Assembly: GCA_943324925.2 (NCBI GenBank)
Contig: CALPNL020000004.1
Location: 1-31,059, forward strand
Direction: 5' to 3'
DNA length: 31,059 nt
DNA from: Chitinophaga pinensis
Lineage (GTDB): Bacteria > Bacteroidota > Bacteroidia > Flavobacteriales > Flavobacteriaceae
Shown here in pieces: positions 16,221-23,633 of the stretch (the stretch's first letter is position 1; each line of letters starts with the position of its first letter). A program made the position numbers and the translations under genes. The notes beneath the pieces are model-generated. The model made no database searches, was not told where the DNA came from, and saw nothing but the letters and a program-made list of their open reading frames with translations.

Positions 16221-16783
16221 TGATCGATAAAATACTTGCACTCGATAAAGAGCTTCTTATTTTTTTAAATGGACTTGGATCAACCACCTTCGATCCTTTC
16301 TGGATGTTTATTACAAAACAAAGTAATTGGACTCCATTTTTTTTAGTTTTACTTTATTTAATTTACAAGAAAATTGGAGTGAAACAAACCCTATATTTAT
16401 TATTATTTGTAATGGTTTTAATCACTATTTCCGATCAATTTACAAATCTTGTAAAAGACACTTTTCAACGTCTTCGTCCATGTAGTGACCCTAAAATCAA
16501 TGGGTTAATTAGGGTAGTTAAACCGAGTCAAACATTTAGTTTTTTCTCTGGGCATGCCTCAAATTCAATGGCAATTGCCTCATTTTTATACTTAATTCTT
16601 AGAGATAAATTCAAGTATTTTGGTTTGTTATTTTTGTGGCCACTAATTTTTGCATTTAGTCGTATTTACCTAGGATTACACTATCCAACAGACATAATTT
16701 GTGGTTATATCAATGGATTTATTTTTGGATTTTTATTTTATAAATTATTTCGTTTTCTACAATTTAAAAAAGTAATTATCTAA
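16220..16783 (+). CDS. PAP2-family membrane phosphatase
   Basis: A 187-residue integral membrane phosphatase with all three family motifs: KDTFQRLRP (KX6RP), FSGHASN (SGH, general acid/base His) and SRIYLGLHYPTD (SRX5HX3D, nucleophilic His). About five membrane helices surround them. Members dephosphorylate undecaprenyl pyrophosphate, phosphatidate or phosphatidylglycerophosphate; which one applies here is not visible. It is translationally coupled to tatA. It overlaps the convergent O-methyltransferase by 8 nt. Confidence 0.92.
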   Translation: MIDKILALDKELLIFLNGLGSTTFDPFWMFITKQSNWTPFFLVLLYLIYKKIGVKQTLYLLLFVMVLITISDQFTNLVKDTFQRLRPCSDPKINGLIRVVKPSQTFSFFSGHASNSMAIASFLYLILRDKFKYFGLLFLWPLIFAFSRIYLGLHYPTDIICGYINGFIFGFLFYKLFRFLQFKKVII

Positions 16784-17417
16784 TTCTAGAAACGGTTAAT
16801 CCATCGCGAATAGGTAACAATACGGTTTCCACTCGAGGATCATTTTTCAATAACTCGTTGTATTCTAAAAGTACTTTGGTGCTACTATCGTTTTTTTGCA
16901 GTGGCTCCAATACTTTTCCGCTCCATAAAACATTATCTGACAATATGATTCCTCCTTTTTTCATTTTAGGTACTATCATTTCAAAATAGTTGAGGTAATT
17001 TTCTTTGTCGGCATCAATAAAAACCAAATCAAATTTTAATTCTAATGTTGGAATAATGTCAATAGCTTCCCCCAAATGTTGAAAAATTTGACTTCCCCAA
17101 GGAGATTTGTCAAAATATTTTCTTTGAATAGTTTCCAATTCTTCTTTAATATCAATGGTATGTAATTGACCATTTTCTTGCATTCCTTCACACAAACACA
17201 AAGCGGCATAACCAGTAAATGTTCCAATTTCTAAAATGTTAACTGGCCGAATTAATTTAGAAAGCATGCTCAATACTCGCCCTTGAAAATGGCCGCTCAA
17301 CATTCTAGGTAGTAGAATTTTTTGATACGTTTCCTTATTTAGAGCCGCTAATAAAGCAGGTTCTTTTTCAGAATGTTGTTCGATATAATCTTCTAATTCT
17401 TGGGAAATAAAGTGCAT
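16776..17417 (-). CDS. class I SAM-dependent O-methyltransferase (Methyltransf_3, COMT-like)
   Basis: A 213-residue soluble enzyme of the caffeoyl-CoA/catechol O-methyltransferase type. The SAM site is ILEIGTFTGYAALCL, a second site is TIDIKEE, and the divalent-metal site is FIDADKENY, followed by GGIILSDNVLWSG and the C-terminal LPIRDGLTVSR. All are standard for the family, and the length is typical. The natural acceptor in flavobacteria is unknown. Its promoter (TTG-N17-TAACTTTG, minus strand, 17470-17443) lies within the repeated segment that also serves the divergent esterase gene. Confidence 0.92.
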   Translation of the reverse strand: MHFISQELEDYIEQHSEKEPALLAALNKETYQKILLPRMLSGHFQGRVLSMLSKLIRPVNILEIGTFTGYAALCLCEGMQENGQLHTIDIKEELETIQRKYFDKSPWGSQIFQHLGEAIDIIPTLELKFDLVFIDADKENYLNYFEMIVPKMKKGGIILSDNVLWSGKVLEPLQKNDSSTKVLLEYNELLKNDPRVETVLLPIRDGLTVSRIR

Positions 17418-17442
17418 CTTTTGATTGTATTTGTATTTTGGT

Positions 17443-17493
17443 CAAAGTTATCAATTTATCAAATAAACAAATCCATAAATTAAACTAAATTTG
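17443..17493. promoter_or_regulatory. divergent promoter region for O-methyltransferase and esterase
   Basis: The minus strand carries TTG (17470-17468), 17 nt, TAACTTTG (17450-17443) for the methyltransferase. The plus strand carries TAAATTTG (17486-17493) for the esterase. The two -7 boxes bound a segment repeated before rlmN. Confidence 0.55.
17444..17493 (+). repeat. 50-bp direct repeat, copy 1 (before esterase)
   Basis: Matches 18442-18491 at 49 of 50 positions (T at 17476 versus C at 18474), offset 998. It flanks the esterase gene on the left. Confidence 0.92.
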
Positions 17494-17539
17494 TAACACA
17501 TAATTGGAAACCAATAATAGTATTTACATTTCAAATTTC

Positions 17540-18400
17540 ATGAAAATCAATTCTAAATCATTATTTTTTTTATTTTTTTTATTCTTTTTTATCAAATTAA
17601 GCGCTCAAGTAGTTAGTGATTCCATTTTAATTGACGGACATTATCGAACGTTTCATTTTAATTTACCTTCAAAAAATTGTGTCGATGCAAGTTTAATTTT
17701 TGTTTTGCATGGTTCAGGAGGTAACGGACTAAAATCAATGAAAGGCACTACGAAATTATTGGAAGTTGCGAATAAAGAGAATTTAATAATTTTGTTTCCA
17801 GACGGCTATCTAAAAAATTGGAATGAATGTAGAAAAAATGCGCCTGCTATTGCAAATGTCGATAACATTGATGAAAACATTTTTTTCAATAAAATGATCG
17901 ATTATTGCGCCAATAAATATTTAATCAATCGCCAAAAAGTATTTGCTATTGGAACTTCCGGAGGTGGACACATGGTTTATAAATTAGCAATGACAATGCC
18001 AGATAAATTTAAGGCAATTACGGCAATAGTGGCCAATTTACCTGAGGCGAATAATATGGACTGTATCGAAAAAAAAATACCAATTGCCGTAATGATCATA
18101 AATGGAACCAATGATGCAACAAATCCCTATAATGGAGGAATTTCAGCCAAAAACAAAGGATTGGTTGTTTCTACAGATGACACTTTCCAATATTGGGCTA
18201 CTGTAAATGGTTACAAAGGTTCGCCATCAATGGAAGTACTTCCCGACTTGGAACCCGATGGAAAAACAATTGAAAAATATACTTTTAAGCAAAAAGGGAA
18301 ACCAGAAGTAGTTCTTTTAAAAGTAATTAATGGAGAACACAATAATCCAAAAGACATTGATGTGTTCATAGAAAGTTGGGATTTTTTTAAAAGACAATAG
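17540..18400 (+). CDS. secreted esterase of the PHB depolymerase / LpqC-like family
   Basis: An alpha/beta-hydrolase of 286 residues from the ATG at 17540, which begins a clean signal peptide (MKINSKSLFF plus a Phe/Leu run ending KLSAQ). An upstream in-frame ATG at 17504 would start only about 11 nt after the -7 box, so it is disfavoured. The oxyanion loop is FVLHGSGGN, the nucleophile Ser sits in AIGTSGGGHM, the acid is in NGTNDATNPY and the His in NGEHNNP. The family includes extracellular PHB depolymerases and feruloyl/acetylxylan esterases; the actual ester is unknown. It lacks a T9SS sorting domain and so is probably periplasmic. A 50-bp direct repeat flanks the gene, suggesting it is an inserted unit. 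Confidence 0.83.
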   Translation: MKINSKSLFFLFFLFFFIKLSAQVVSDSILIDGHYRTFHFNLPSKNCVDASLIFVLHGSGGNGLKSMKGTTKLLEVANKENLIILFPDGYLKNWNECRKNAPAIANVDNIDENIFFNKMIDYCANKYLINRQKVFAIGTSGGGHMVYKLAMTMPDKFKAITAIVANLPEANNMDCIEKKIPIAVMIINGTNDATNPYNGGISAKNKGLVVSTDDTFQYWATVNGYKGSPSMEVLPDLEPDGKTIEKYTFKQKGKPEVVLLKVINGEHNNPKDIDVFIESWDFFKRQ

Positions 18401-18441
18401 TTTCTAATTTCACAATAATACTAATTGAACTTTTTTTTATA

Positions 18442-18491
18442 AAAGTTATCAATTTATCAAATAAACAAATCCACAAATTAAACTAAATTTG
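18442..18491 (+). repeat. 50-bp direct repeat, copy 2 (before rlmN)
   Basis: Second copy of 17444-17493, one mismatch. It ends with the -7 box TAAATTTG (18484-18491) that lies only 4 nt before the rlmN ATG. Confidence 0.92.
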
Positions 18492-18495
18492 CACC

Positions 18496-19539
18496 ATGCA
18501 AATCGAGAAAAAAGACATAAGAGCATTATCAAAAGAGCAGTTGCGTGATTTTTTTGTTGCTAATCAAGACAAAGCCTTCCGAGGGAACCAGGTTTATGAA
18601 TGGTTATGGAGTAAAGGCGCACATAGCTTTGATGATATGACTAATGTTTCAAAAGAAACTCGATTGATGTTAGAAGACAACTTTGTAATCAATCATATTA
18701 AGGTTGATACCATGCAACGCAGTTCCGATGGAACTGTTAAAAATGCGGTTCGATTGCATGACGGATTGGTAGTAGAAAGTGTTTTAATTCCAACCGACAC
18801 CAGAACCACAGCTTGTGTTTCAAGTCAAGTTGGGTGTAGTTTAGATTGCAATTTTTGCGCTACAGCGAGACTAAAAAGAATGCGAAACTTGGAGCCAGGA
18901 GAAATTTACGACCAAGTTATTGCAATTGATAAGGAAAGTAGGTTGTATTACAATCATCCGCTTTCTAATATCGTTTTTATGGGAATGGGTGAACCACTTA
19001 TGAACTATAACAATGTGCTTAAAGCCATTTCGATGATCACTTCTAATGAAGGATTGGGGATGTCTCCAAAAAGAATTACTCTTTCTACTTCGGGTGTTCC
19101 TAAAATGATAAAAAAGCTTGCCGATGATGAAGTTAAATTTAAATTGGCAGTTTCGTTACATTCTGCAATAGATGAAATTCGTTCCCGAATAATGCCTTTT
19201 TCAGCCAATTTTCCTTTAGCTGATTTGCGAGAAGCATTGGAATATTGGTATTCAAAAACAAAAAGTAAAATCACCTACGAGTATGTGGTTTGGAAAGGGA
19301 TTAACGACAATAAGGAATCAGTGGATGCCTTGGTTAAATTTTGTAAATATGTTCCTTGTAAAGTTAATTTAATTGAATACAACCCTATTGATGACGGAGA
19401 ATTCCAACAAGCATCTGAGGAATCAATTAATGCTTATATTAAGGCGCTTTCTGCAATTGATATTGTTGCAAAAGTTAGGCGTAGTAGAGGGAAAGATATT
19501 GATGCCGCTTGCGGACAATTAGCTAACAAAGAGGTATAA
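18496..19539 (+). CDS. rlmN: 23S rRNA (adenine-2503-C2)-methyltransferase RlmN
   Basis: A 347-residue radical-SAM enzyme that methylates C2 of A2503 in 23S rRNA and, in many bacteria, A37 of some tRNAs. The 4Fe-4S ligands are C114, C118 and C121 (CSLDCNFC). The mechanism cysteine at the C-terminus is C339 (DIDAACGQL), and GMGEPLMNYNNV and LAVSLHSA are family signatures. The length is normal. The ATG at 18496 gives the standard N-terminus (KDIRALSKEQLRDFF). The -7 box ends 4 nt before it, so transcription from that box would give a leaderless or almost leaderless mRNA. The stop codon lies within a long terminator palindrome. Confidence 0.97.
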   Translation: MQIEKKDIRALSKEQLRDFFVANQDKAFRGNQVYEWLWSKGAHSFDDMTNVSKETRLMLEDNFVINHIKVDTMQRSSDGTVKNAVRLHDGLVVESVLIPTDTRTTACVSSQVGCSLDCNFCATARLKRMRNLEPGEIYDQVIAIDKESRLYYNHPLSNIVFMGMGEPLMNYNNVLKAISMITSNEGLGMSPKRITLSTSGVPKMIKKLADDEVKFKLAVSLHSAIDEIRSRIMPFSANFPLADLREALEYWYSKTKSKITYEYVVWKGINDNKESVDALVKFCKYVPCKVNLIEYNPIDDGEFQQASEESINAYIKALSAIDIVAKVRRSRGKDIDAACGQLANKEV

Positions 19540-19577
19540 AAAAAACGTTCAGAAATTTCTGAACGTTTTTTTTATAC
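19534..19577. terminator. 44-bp perfect palindrome, bidirectional terminator after rlmN
   Basis: A perfect palindrome centred between 19555 and 19556, with core ACGTTCAGAAATTTCTGAACGT flanked by eight A and eight T. It includes the rlmN stop (19537-19539) and ends 12 nt before the stop of the convergent lipoprotein gene. It should stop transcription from both sides. Confidence 0.85.
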
Positions 19578-19588
19578 TAATTTAATTA

Positions 19589-20437
19589 TTAGAATGTAAT
19601 TGTTACTGGTGTTCCTCCATCAATTGAAATAGTTGCAATATTATCGCAAGTTCCTGTGCCATAATTCAAAACTGCAGTATGATTTGGTCTTGTAATATTT
19701 ACAATTCCAGAAACCACTCTGTAATCACAATTTAATCGAATTCTAATCGGTGTTGTATTAGAAATTTCATTGGAGTGAATATTTCCATTAGGGAAAGTAG
19801 TTGTCCAGTTTCCAGTTACAACATATACATTATCAGTCCAAATTACATTATCAAATCCTTCAACACACTCTCTAGTTCTTGTTCCAACTCTTGTGTAAAT
19901 ACCTCTAGAATTAGTAAATGTCATATTCATATCCATCACATTAATTGGATGAACAGCAGCTTGATAGGTAGAAGTTCCAAACGATCTTGTAATTGTTCTA
20001 TTTCCTTGAACTAAAAAGTCATTGTAATAAAAACCATCAAAAGAATACGTAATCACATAGTTGGTTCGAGTGTAAGGTAAACTTCCACTAACTCTAACAA
20101 TACCTCTAAGAACTGCTCCATTTGGCATTGCACATCCTGTTGTTCCAAAATTAATTGTCCTAGTCCAACTTGTTGCTGTAAAAGTTCTTGTTACAGTTGC
20201 ACATGGGGGTAAAGAATTTATTTCTTCAGGCGCAATAGATTTTCCAGTTGGGTTTTCTATAAAATATTGATCGTCAATAATATCAGACAAGTCATTAGCA
20301 ACTTGATCTAATTTAGCATTGGTTTGAAGATCTTCGGTCGTAAACGCATTAGCAAGATCATTATTATCTTTGGTACAACTAGCAAATAAAATAACTGCAA
20401 ACAATACAGTTAATTTTAAAATTGAATTTGTTTTCAT
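19589..20437 (-). CDS. hypothetical lipoprotein, family not recognised
   Basis: A 282-residue protein beginning with a lipoprotein signal (MKTNSILKLTVLFAVILFASC); C21 is the predicted lipidation site, followed by TKDNND. The mature part is rich in Thr, Asn and aromatic residues in alternating patterns (TRTFTATSWTRTINFGTTGC, TRTNYVITYSFDGFYYND), implying a beta-structure, and has several cysteines that could pair. The end, CDNIATISIDGGTPVTITF, looks like a repeated strand unit. The lack of acidic residues after the first few makes surface export signals uncertain. I do not recognise the family. A TACATTTG box lies at 20482-20475 on the minus strand. Confidence 0.75.
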   Translation of the reverse strand: MKTNSILKLTVLFAVILFASCTKDNNDLANAFTTEDLQTNAKLDQVANDLSDIIDDQYFIENPTGKSIAPEEINSLPPCATVTRTFTATSWTRTINFGTTGCAMPNGAVLRGIVRVSGSLPYTRTNYVITYSFDGFYYNDFLVQGNRTITRSFGTSTYQAAVHPINVMDMNMTFTNSRGIYTRVGTRTRECVEGFDNVIWTDNVYVVTGNWTTTFPNGNIHSNEISNTTPIRIRLNCDYRVVSGIVNITRPNHTAVLNYGTGTCDNIATISIDGGTPVTITF

Positions 20438-20474
20438 GATTATAAAATTTAAATTTATTTTATTAAGACTAAAA

Positions 20475-20482
20475 CAAATGTA
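20475..20482 (-). promoter_or_regulatory. putative -7 box of the lipoprotein gene
   Basis: The minus strand reads TACATTTG, 37 nt before the ATG. No -33 TTG is clear. Confidence 0.45.
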
Positions 20483-20532
20483 ATTAGTTTAATTGTAATA
20501 AAAAAAATATTTTCATTCCAGTTTCAAAATAG

Positions 20533-20540
20533 TATCTTTG
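20533..20540 (+). promoter_or_regulatory. putative -7 box of polyprenyl synthase gene
   Basis: TATCTTTG ends 7 nt before the ATG at 20548, so the transcript would have almost no leader. Confidence 0.5.
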
Positions 20541-20547
20541 AAATCCT

Positions 20548-21525
20548 ATGAATATAATTGCTGAAATAAAATCCCCGATAGTTTTAGAAATGGATCTTTT
20601 CGAATCAAAATTTCGAGAATCGATGGTTTCTAAAATCAGCTTGCTCAATCGGATTACCTATTATATTGTAAATAGGAAAGGAAAACAAATGCGACCTATG
20701 TTTGTTTTTCTAACCGCAAAAATGCTCTCAAATGGCAACGTTAATGAGAGAACTTATCGGGGTGCATCCGTAATAGAACTAATTCATACCGCTACTTTAG
20801 TACACGACGATGTGGTTGATGATAGTAATCAACGACGCGGATTTTTTTCCATTAATGCCCTTTGGAAAAATAAAATTGCAGTTTTAGTAGGTGATTATTT
20901 ACTATCTAAAGGCTTGTTACTCTCTATTGATAATGATGATTTTGATTTATTGAAAATTATTTCAGTTGCCGTTAGGGAAATGAGCGAAGGAGAATTACTT
21001 CAAATAGAAAAAGCAAGAAGATTGGACATTTCCGAGGCGGTATATTATGAAATTATTCAAAAGAAAACAGCTACTTTAATTGCTGCTTGTTGTGCACTTG
21101 GTGCAAAATCTGTAATCGATGATGAATCTCAAGTTGAAAAAATGAGGAGATTCGGTGAGTTAATTGGAATGGCTTTTCAAATTAAAGATGATCTTTTTGA
21201 TTATTCCGAAGAAGCAATTGGAAAACCAACGGGTATAGATATTAAAGAACAAAAAATGACTTTGCCTTTAATTCATGTCTTGAATAATTGCACTTCAAAA
21301 GAAAAAAATTGGCTGATTAATTCTATCAAAAATTATAATAAAGATAAAAAGAGGGTTAAAGAAGTAATTGAATTTGTAAAAAACAATAATGGACTTGCCT
21401 ATGCAGAGCAAAAAATGATTCAATTTAAACAAGAAGCGCTCCAATTAATAGAAAATTATCCGCAATCCGACTATAAAAATTCTTTGATCATGATGGTAAA
21501 TTATGTCATTGAAAGAAAAAAGTAA
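20548..21525 (+). CDS. all-trans polyprenyl diphosphate synthase
   Basis: A 325-residue long-chain prenyl transferase that condenses isopentenyl diphosphate onto allylic diphosphates, probably to make the menaquinone side chain. The first aspartate-rich motif is D87-D88-x-x-D91 (HDDVVDDSNQRRG) and the second is D214-D215-x-x-D218 (QIKDDLFDYSEEAIGKPTG). KGKQMRP near residue 45 binds diphosphate. The small residues upstream of the first motif fit long products, but chain length cannot be read off reliably. The dnaG gene follows 59 nt downstream. Confidence 0.93.
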   Translation: MNIIAEIKSPIVLEMDLFESKFRESMVSKISLLNRITYYIVNRKGKQMRPMFVFLTAKMLSNGNVNERTYRGASVIELIHTATLVHDDVVDDSNQRRGFFSINALWKNKIAVLVGDYLLSKGLLLSIDNDDFDLLKIISVAVREMSEGELLQIEKARRLDISEAVYYEIIQKKTATLIAACCALGAKSVIDDESQVEKMRRFGELIGMAFQIKDDLFDYSEEAIGKPTGIDIKEQKMTLPLIHVLNNCTSKEKNWLINSIKNYNKDKKRVKEVIEFVKNNNGLAYAEQKMIQFKQEALQLIENYPQSDYKNSLIMMVNYVIERKK

Positions 21526-21549
21526 TGCCAAATTACTCAAAAAAATTGG

Positions 21550-21557
21550 TAACTTTG
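21550..21557 (+). promoter_or_regulatory. putative -7 box of dnaG
   Basis: TAACTTTG lies 27 nt before the TTG start codon. There is no -33 TTG at the right distance. Confidence 0.45.
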
Positions 21558-21584
21558 AGCCTTAACCATTGAACCTGAATTAAA

Positions 21585-23564
21585 TTGATTTCAAAAGCAA
21601 CAATTGATACCGTTTTCGAAACCGCTCGTGTTGAGGAGGTTATCGGTGATTTTGTACAATTGAAACGTGCCGGAAGTAACTTCAAAGGGCTAAGTCCTTT
21701 TTCCGATGAACGTTCTCCTTCCTTTATGGTATCTCCTGTAAAACAAATTTGGAAAGATTTTAGTTCAGGAAAAGGGGGAAATTCGGTTGCCTTTTTAATG
21801 GAACACGAGCATTTTACCTATCCAGAGGCCATTCGGTATTTAGCAAAAAAGTACAATATCGAAATTGAAGAAACGGTTCAAACCGATGAGGAAAAAGCCA
21901 ATACTGATGTACGAGAAAGCATGTATCTGGTTTCAGAATTTGCCAAAAATTATTTTCAAGATGCACTTTTTAATACGGAAGAAGGTAAAGCAATTGGGTA
22001 CACTTATTTCAAAGAAAGAGGTTTTTCGAATGAAACGATTAAGAAATTTTCACTGGGATATTCACCTGAATCTTGGGATGCATTCACAAAAGAAGCCTTG
22101 GGGAAAGGGTATAAATTAGAATTTTTAGAAAGTACTGGATTGACAATTCCTCGAGACGACCGACCTTTTGACCGATTTAAAGGACGTGTAATGTTTCCAA
22201 TACAAAGTATGTCAGGAAGGGTTTTGGGATTTGGAGGAAGAATTTTGACCAATGATAAAAAAGCGGCTAAATACCTGAATTCACCTGAAAGTGATATTTA
22301 CCATAAAAGTAAAGTCCTCTATGGAATTTACCAAGCGAAACAAGCTATTGCAAAACAAAACAATTGCTTTTTGGTGGAAGGTTACACCGATGTAATTCAG
22401 TTCAACCAAACTGGGATTGAAAATGTAGTTTCTTCTTCAGGAACTGCATTAACACCTGACCAAATCCGATTAATAAACAGATTGACCAAAAATGTTACCG
22501 TTCTTTTTGATGGTGATGCAGCAGGTTTACGTGCTTCCATTCGAGGAATTGATTTAATTTTGGAGGAAGGAATGAACGTAAGAGTTTGCGAATTTCCTGA
22601 CGGTGAAGATCCGGATAGTTTTGCAAAGAAAACGCCTTATGAAGATTTAGTAATTTACTTAGAAGAAAACGCAAAAGATTTTATTCAATTCAAAGCTTCT
22701 TTATTAATGAAAGACGCCAAGAATGATCCAATAAAAAAAGCAGAATTAATTCGTGATATCGTTGCAAGTATTTCTAAGATTCCAGACCGAATTCAACGTG
22801 AAATTTACATACAGGAATGTTCTAGAATTATGGATATTTCAGAACAAGTTTTATTGAGCACCTTAGCGCAGTTGGTTAAAAAAGACATTTCTGAAATTGG
22901 GAAAAAAATAAAGCAAGAGCAAAAATCATTTGAGGTTATAAAGAGTGAATCTTTAAATCAAGTGGAAAAAGTAGATGTTTTATACCAATTGGAAAGGACA
23001 ATAATTAAAATCTTACTTCTTTATGGAAATATAAAAGAAGAATTTGAAGATGTATTGTTGAAACCAAATTCTAAGGGAGAGGTTGAAAATGCGGTGGAGA
23101 AAAAAGAATATTCTGTTTACCAAAGAGTGTATTTGAGTTTGCAAGAAGACGAAGTTGAACTGGCAAACCCACTTTTTAAAGATATTTACAACAATTTAGT
23201 AAATTATTTTAATCAGAATGATACTTTCAATATTGAACATTACTTAATGCAATTACCTCAAGAATTTGCTCAAGAAGTAACTGATATTTTAATGGAAGAT
23301 GAAAAATTGGCACTTCACGATTGGAGCGGTCAAAATATATTTGTTAAACAAAAAAATGAAACTATAAGTCAGTATGTTTCAGAGACAATTTTAACGATGA
23401 GATGGTATTTAGTTGATAAAATCATTGAAGAATTAAAAGGTTCTATTTTGCCAGATCCATCTGAAGACAATTCCGAAACGATGTCTTTAGCAATGGATTA
23501 TTCTAAACTTATTAATTCTTTTTCTATGAAATTAGGAAGGGTAATGTCAAGATATAGCAATTAG
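21585..23564 (+). CDS. dnaG: DNA primase DnaG, zinc ligands absent, TTG start
   Basis: A 659-residue primase that makes RNA primers at replication forks with the replicative helicase. The TTG at 21585 is the only plausible start: an in-frame TGA lies three codons upstream. The N-terminal domain aligns with the zinc-ribbon region of E. coli DnaG, but all four ligands are replaced: S37, S40, D58 and S61 stand where C, H, C and C are expected, while SPF, SPSF and GKGGN remain. The TOPRIM catalytic core is intact (E265 in LVEGYTD, D309 and D311 in LFDGDAAG, D342 and D344 in GEDPDSF). The C-terminal helicase-binding region (about 430-659) is variable. A terminator follows. Confidence 0.96.
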   Translation: MISKATIDTVFETARVEEVIGDFVQLKRAGSNFKGLSPFSDERSPSFMVSPVKQIWKDFSSGKGGNSVAFLMEHEHFTYPEAIRYLAKKYNIEIEETVQTDEEKANTDVRESMYLVSEFAKNYFQDALFNTEEGKAIGYTYFKERGFSNETIKKFSLGYSPESWDAFTKEALGKGYKLEFLESTGLTIPRDDRPFDRFKGRVMFPIQSMSGRVLGFGGRILTNDKKAAKYLNSPESDIYHKSKVLYGIYQAKQAIAKQNNCFLVEGYTDVIQFNQTGIENVVSSSGTALTPDQIRLINRLTKNVTVLFDGDAAGLRASIRGIDLILEEGMNVRVCEFPDGEDPDSFAKKTPYEDLVIYLEENAKDFIQFKASLLMKDAKNDPIKKAELIRDIVASISKIPDRIQREIYIQECSRIMDISEQVLLSTLAQLVKKDISEIGKKIKQEQKSFEVIKSESLNQVEKVDVLYQLERTIIKILLLYGNIKEEFEDVLLKPNSKGEVENAVEKKEYSVYQRVYLSLQEDEVELANPLFKDIYNNLVNYFNQNDTFNIEHYLMQLPQEFAQEVTDILMEDEKLALHDWSGQNIFVKQKNETISQYVSETILTMRWYLVDKIIEELKGSILPDPSEDNSETMSLAMDYSKLINSFSMKLGRVMSRYSN

Positions 23565-23581
23565 TAATTATAAATATTAAG

Positions 23582-23619
23582 CATAAAAAAACCTGTTCAA
23601 ACGAACAGGTTTTTTTATG
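23582..23619. terminator. bidirectional terminator between dnaG and the LTD-domain gene
   Basis: A perfect 17-bp stem (arm ending CCTGTTC, loop AAAC, arm starting GAACAGG) with A and T runs on the two sides. It lies between convergent stops at 23564 and 23634. Confidence 0.88.
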
Positions 23620-23633
23620 GAGTGAAATTGGAA

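Noticed and set aside
17504..17539. Upstream start for the esterase
   Set aside because: It would lie only about 11 nt after the -7 box and adds 12 residues before an obvious signal peptide.
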